Shown one piece after another: positions 61,052 to 64,000 of a stretch of 64,000 bases of DNA; position 1 is the first letter of the stretch; every line of letters starts with the position of its first letter. The stretch spans positions 1 to 64,000 of the forward strand of contig CAZUVR010000011.1 in the NCBI GenBank assembly GCA_964623815.1, read 5' to 3'. The position numbers and the translations under genes were made by a program. This stretch comes from Chroococcopsis sp964623815. Its GTDB lineage: Bacteria > Cyanobacteriota > Cyanobacteriia > Cyanobacteriales > Microcystaceae. The notes below the pieces were generated by a model that searched no databases, was not told the DNA's origin, and saw only the letters and a program-made list of their open reading frames with translations.

Positions 61052-61930
61052 TTAGTCTAAACCCCCTAAAACGAAGCGAGCTACCCAAAAAGGTATAAGC
61101 GTAGCCAGAGCTATCCAATCAGGAATTTTAAGGCGTAATTGATGCCACTCGACTCGATGTTCATTAGGAGAGGTAAAGCCCCTCACTTCCATCGCTACCG
61201 CTATCTGTGCCGCCCGGCGCAGTAAGTTTTCAAATAGGGTTTCGACTACGGTGAGCCAGACTTTAGCGCTACGCTTCCATCCTAATTTTCGCCATTCTAT
61301 GGCCCTGGTTTGAATCGATCGCGCTAAATTCTGTATTTCTTCCAATACTAAGGGGATAAAACGCAGGGAGAGAGTCAGGGTAAGAGTAATCTCCGTAATC
61401 GGCCAGCCTAAACGCCGTAGCGGACTCATCAAATCTTCTAATCCAGCGGTAATCTCCTCTGGCGCTGTGGTTAAGAGAAATAGATTGGTACTGTAGATAA
61501 GCGTGAAAACTAAGGTGCTAACCCTCACTGCTAAATCGAGAGAGCGACGGGTGATGAAGATTCTCCCCTTATCAACCAATACATATTGATAATCGGTGAC
61601 GGCAGGTAGAGTTAAGCCATCTTCTGGTGAGCGAGGCACCGCGTCACCAGATAAACCATCGGGAGTGAGAGCGGTAATCACGAAAACTAAAACCGATAAG
61701 AGGATTAACCAGCCCATCTGTTGCCGCCAGACGCGCAGGGGAATCCGCGCCGCTAAGGTTAAAAATATTAACAAGAGGACTATTACTATTCGCCACCAGG
61801 CATTAGCCAGTAAAGGAGCTGCGAGAAAAGCCATTAACCAGATAAACTTAACCCGGGAGTCGAGTTTGTGTAACCAAGTAACCGGCTTATCCAGATAGAG
61901 GCCGATGGGAAGCGATCGCAATAAATCCAT
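61052..61930 (-). CDS. EcfT/CbiQ-type transmembrane component of an ECF transporter
   Basis: 292 residues with about five or six membrane helices. DSRVKFIWLMAFLAAPLL is the N-terminal motif of EcfT/CbiQ proteins, and the helix-loop with VAMEVRGFTSPNEHRVEW holds the coupling motif (A-x-x-x-R-G) that touches the ATPases. It pairs with EcfA ATPases and an S-component to import vitamins or metal ions. No partner genes are near. It lies between der (9 bases) and the chorismate gene (3 bases). Confidence 0.8.
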   Translation of the reverse strand: MDLLRSLPIGLYLDKPVTWLHKLDSRVKFIWLMAFLAAPLLANAWWRIVIVLLLIFLTLAARIPLRVWRQQMGWLILLSVLVFVITALTPDGLSGDAVPRSPEDGLTLPAVTDYQYVLVDKGRIFITRRSLDLAVRVSTLVFTLIYSTNLFLLTTAPEEITAGLEDLMSPLRRLGWPITEITLTLTLSLRFIPLVLEEIQNLARSIQTRAIEWRKLGWKRSAKVWLTVVETLFENLLRRAAQIAVAMEVRGFTSPNEHRVEWHQLRLKIPDWIALATLIPFWVARFVLGGLD

Positions 61931-61939
61931 AGTGAATCG

Positions 61940-63301
61940 TTACTTAACCTTAGTAGCTCTATTAGTAGTTCTCTCCACTTCCCGGGCTGGTTTACCACGC
62001 CAGATCAATCGTACTGGAGTACCAGTAAAGCCCAATTGTTGGCGGAATTGTCCCTCAATATAGCGGCGATAGTTATCGTTAAACCTTTTCGGATCGTTGA
62101 CGAATAGAGCGATCGTTGGGGGTTGACTACTTACCTGAGTTCCGTAATAAATTTTACCCTGTTTACCGCCCCTCGTTGTCGGTGGGGTGTGCCATTTCAC
62201 CGCCTCTTCCAGTACGTCGTTAATCACAGCGGTACTTACCCGACGCCGGTGGGATTGATAAGACTCCAGCACTAATTCTAAGATTTTATTTACTCTCTGA
62301 CCAGTTTGGGCACTAATAAAAATCATCTTCACCCACTCCATAAAGTAAAGACGCGATTGGATCAATTGGGTATAGGTGTTAATAGTGTAGGTGTTCTTAT
62401 CGATCGCGTCCCACTTATTCACCACTAGTACCACGCCCCGGCCTTCTTCTATGATCCTATCGGCTAATTTTAAATCCTGATCCGTGACACCGTCGATAAC
62501 ATCGATGACGAATAACACCACATCTGCCCGGCGGATGGCTTTAAAAGCGCGGTTGATGCTGAAGAATTCCGCCCCGTAATCTACATTTTTCTTGCGCCTG
62601 ATCCCCGCCGTATCGATGAGGCGATAGATTTGCCCATCCTTTTCGATCAGAGTATCGATACTATCGCGGGTGGTGCCGGATACTGGAGAAACGATCGCTC
62701 TTTGCTCTCCCGTGAGGGCGTTCAGTAGACTGGATTTACCCACATTCGGCCTGCCGATAATCGCCACCTTAATCTCTTCGCTCTCTTCTAATTGGTCGCT
62801 CGGAGGCAGATATTTAATCACTTCATCGAGTAGCTCGCCGGTTCCGCTACCGTGAATCGCGGAGATGGGGTAAGGTTCACCCAAACCCAGTTCCCAGAAA
62901 GCGGACGCTTGAATAATACCCTGTTCGGTGGATTCGCACTTATTAACCGCGAGCAGTACTGGCACGGGTTGTTGTCTCAACCAGCTCGCTATCTCGTAAT
63001 CGCCCGAAGTAGGCCCCGATTGACCATCGACGACGAATATGGCTACACTGGCTTCAGCGAGAGCTATCATCGCCTGTTCGCGGATGAGCGGGAGAAATTC
63101 CGTCTCGTCGTTAAAAACGAGTCCGCCGGTATCTACAACTTGAAAATCTCGATCGCACCAGAAGGCATTCTGATAGGTTCTATCTCTAGTTATACCGGGT
63201 TCGTCGAAGACGATCGCTTGTTGATCCCCGGCAAGACGGTTAACTAATGTGGACTTTCCCACGTTAGGCCGTCCGATAATCGCAACAATAGGCAGTTTCA
63301 T
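61940..63301 (-). CDS. der: ribosome biogenesis GTPase Der (EngA)
   Basis: 453 residues with tandem GTPase domains. The first has GRPNVGKSTLVNRL, DTGG and NKCE; the second has GRPNVGKSSLLNAL, DTAG and NKWD, followed by a KH-like C-terminal domain that ends TRAT/KVK. Der is an essential 50S assembly factor. It heads a run of three minus-strand genes, der-ecfT-trpE/pabB, and is 128 bases downstream of gpmI. Confidence 0.95.
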   Translation of the reverse strand: MKLPIVAIIGRPNVGKSTLVNRLAGDQQAIVFDEPGITRDRTYQNAFWCDRDFQVVDTGGLVFNDETEFLPLIREQAMIALAEASVAIFVVDGQSGPTSGDYEIASWLRQQPVPVLLAVNKCESTEQGIIQASAFWELGLGEPYPISAIHGSGTGELLDEVIKYLPPSDQLEESEEIKVAIIGRPNVGKSSLLNALTGEQRAIVSPVSGTTRDSIDTLIEKDGQIYRLIDTAGIRRKKNVDYGAEFFSINRAFKAIRRADVVLFVIDVIDGVTDQDLKLADRIIEEGRGVVLVVNKWDAIDKNTYTINTYTQLIQSRLYFMEWVKMIFISAQTGQRVNKILELVLESYQSHRRRVSTAVINDVLEEAVKWHTPPTTRGGKQGKIYYGTQVSSQPPTIALFVNDPKRFNDNYRRYIEGQFRQQLGFTGTPVRLIWRGKPAREVERTTNRATKVK

Positions 63302-63429
63302 AAACTATATAAACGAAGGTGTGAGGCTTATTAATGTCTGCCTCAATTATCACCCGATCTTCCATCTTAGTCTTTTATTTTCTATCTGACTGCAGATAGA
63401 GGTAAAAGCGACTCCTTTTATTCTAACTT

Positions 63430-64000
63430 TTATAGAGAAACACGGATTGGGGTGCGACTAGTTTTAATCTCTACGCCTGCAGGCTCGATCAGAGATCTGC
63501 CCGTCATTTCCTCCGGTTTCGGTATCTCTAGGATCTCTAATATGGTAGGAGCAATATCGGCTAGGCGGCCATCGTCGCGCAGTCGGACATTATTGCCGTG
63601 ACCCTTAATCTTCCTACCTTCTCCCTCTACCAAAATAAAAGGCACCGGGTTGGTGGTGTGAGCCGTCCAGGGGTTGCCCTCCTCGTCGCTCATATATTCG
63701 GCGTTACCGTGATCGGCGGTGATTAAAGCGGTGCCGCCCATTTTATTGATACTAGCCAGAAGTCGGCCCAAACATCGATCGACCTCCTCCACCGCAGTCA
63801 CCGCCGCTTCCAGATTACCAGTATGTCCCACCATATCGGGGTTAGCGTAGTTAATCACCACCAGGGAGTAAATCCCCTTCTCGATCGCTTTACAGGCTGC
63901 ATCGGTGACGGCTGAGGCCGACATGGCAGGGGCTTGGTCGTAGGTGGCTACCATCGGGCTTTGAATCAATTCCCTATCTTCTCCCTCGAAGGGTTTTTCT
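63430..64000 (-). CDS. gpmI: 2,3-bisphosphoglycerate-independent phosphoglycerate mutase, 3' part
   Basis: The frame is open to the window edge, beginning EKPFEGEDRELIQSPMVATYDQAP, so the ATG at 63969 is internal. Family motifs are ATYDQAPAMSA, NYANPDMVGHTGN (metal and phosphate ligands) and ITADHGNAEYM (metal ligands). GpmI interconverts 3- and 2-phosphoglycerate using Mn2+. About 350 N-terminal residues lie beyond base 64000. Confidence 0.93.
   Translation of the reverse strand, partial: EKPFEGEDRELIQSPMVATYDQAPAMSASAVTDAACKAIEKGIYSLVVINYANPDMVGHTGNLEAAVTAVEEVDRCLGRLLASINKMGGTALITADHGNAEYMSDEEGNPWTAHTTNPVPFILVEGEGRKIKGHGNNVRLRDDGRLADIAPTILEILEIPKPEEMTGRSLIEPAGVEIKTSRTPIRVSL

Noticed and set aside
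63430..63969. Short gpmI product starting at the ATG at 63969
   Set aside because: The coding frame and GpmI similarity continue to the window edge, so it is a partial gene.

Overview
The window is from a cyanobacterial chromosome. The clearest markers are ntcA, a split orange carotenoid protein (separate helical carotenoid protein and C-terminal-domain homologue), a DUF3084 coiled-coil protein, a 2-oxoglutarate decarboxylase/succinic semialdehyde dehydrogenase pair, an acyl-lipid delta-9 desaturase, a PacS-like copper ATPase, a PEP-CTERM protein and a long tRNA array. I found at least twelve copies of the HIP1 octamer GCGATCGC by eye, about ten times the number expected by chance. Genus is not determinable from the sequence alone; a unicellular or colonial Chroococcales-like organism is a guess.

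Region by region. 0-2.9 kb: the end of an M15 D-Ala-D-Ala carboxypeptidase gene broken by a 93-bp MITE-like insertion, a TPR protein, and an ArsR regulator with an aquaporin. 2.9-8.0 kb: a lipid cluster of acyl-CoA dehydrogenase-like enzyme, acyl carrier protein, HTTM membrane protein with one in-frame stop, and delta-9 desaturase, behind a promoter that carries a perfect 16-bp palindrome. 8.1-10.0 kb: wreckage, namely a beheaded and frameshifted CHAT-membrane gene abutting a beheaded RTX protein. 10.1-12.7 kb: a compact operon of MerR regulator, secreted His-rich protein and outer-membrane beta-barrel. 12.8-18.9 kb: two convergent GH13 enzymes and a copper ATPase. 19.0-21.05 kb: decayed Uma2 and HNH nuclease fragments followed by an array of 14 tRNA or tRNA-like genes with its own promoter, a 15-bp palindrome, and a broken last member. 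21.1-31 kb: glycosyltransferase, EF-G-like GTPase, ntcA-DUF3084-EEP operon, fabI and a SPINDLY-like glycosyltransferase, with heptamer-type repeats in the gaps. 31-37 kb: a substrate-binding lipoprotein overlapping a hybrid histidine kinase, a GST and a second REC-kinase. 37-46 kb: GH57 amylase, GapN-like dehydrogenase, CDF transporter, phosphatase, methyltransferase, HAD hydrolase and QueG. 45.8-46.9 kb: the split OCP. 48-51.3 kb: the genes that close the cyanobacterial TCA cycle. 51.6-64 kb: PEP-CTERM protein, dxr, GGDEF regulator, a giant hybrid kinase, chorismate enzyme, EcfT, der and the 3' end of gpmI.

Most promising for a new system: (a) the MerR/His-rich/beta-barrel operon, which has a textbook 20-bp-spacer MerR promoter and two structural genes of unknown function; (b) the dehydrogenase/ACP/HTTM/desaturase lipid cluster; (c) the tRNA array with its operator-like sites, three leucine tRNAs without the long variable arm, and nuclease remnants beside it; (d) the binding-protein/kinase pair that has no transporter. 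All functional statements come from reading motifs; no database search was run.
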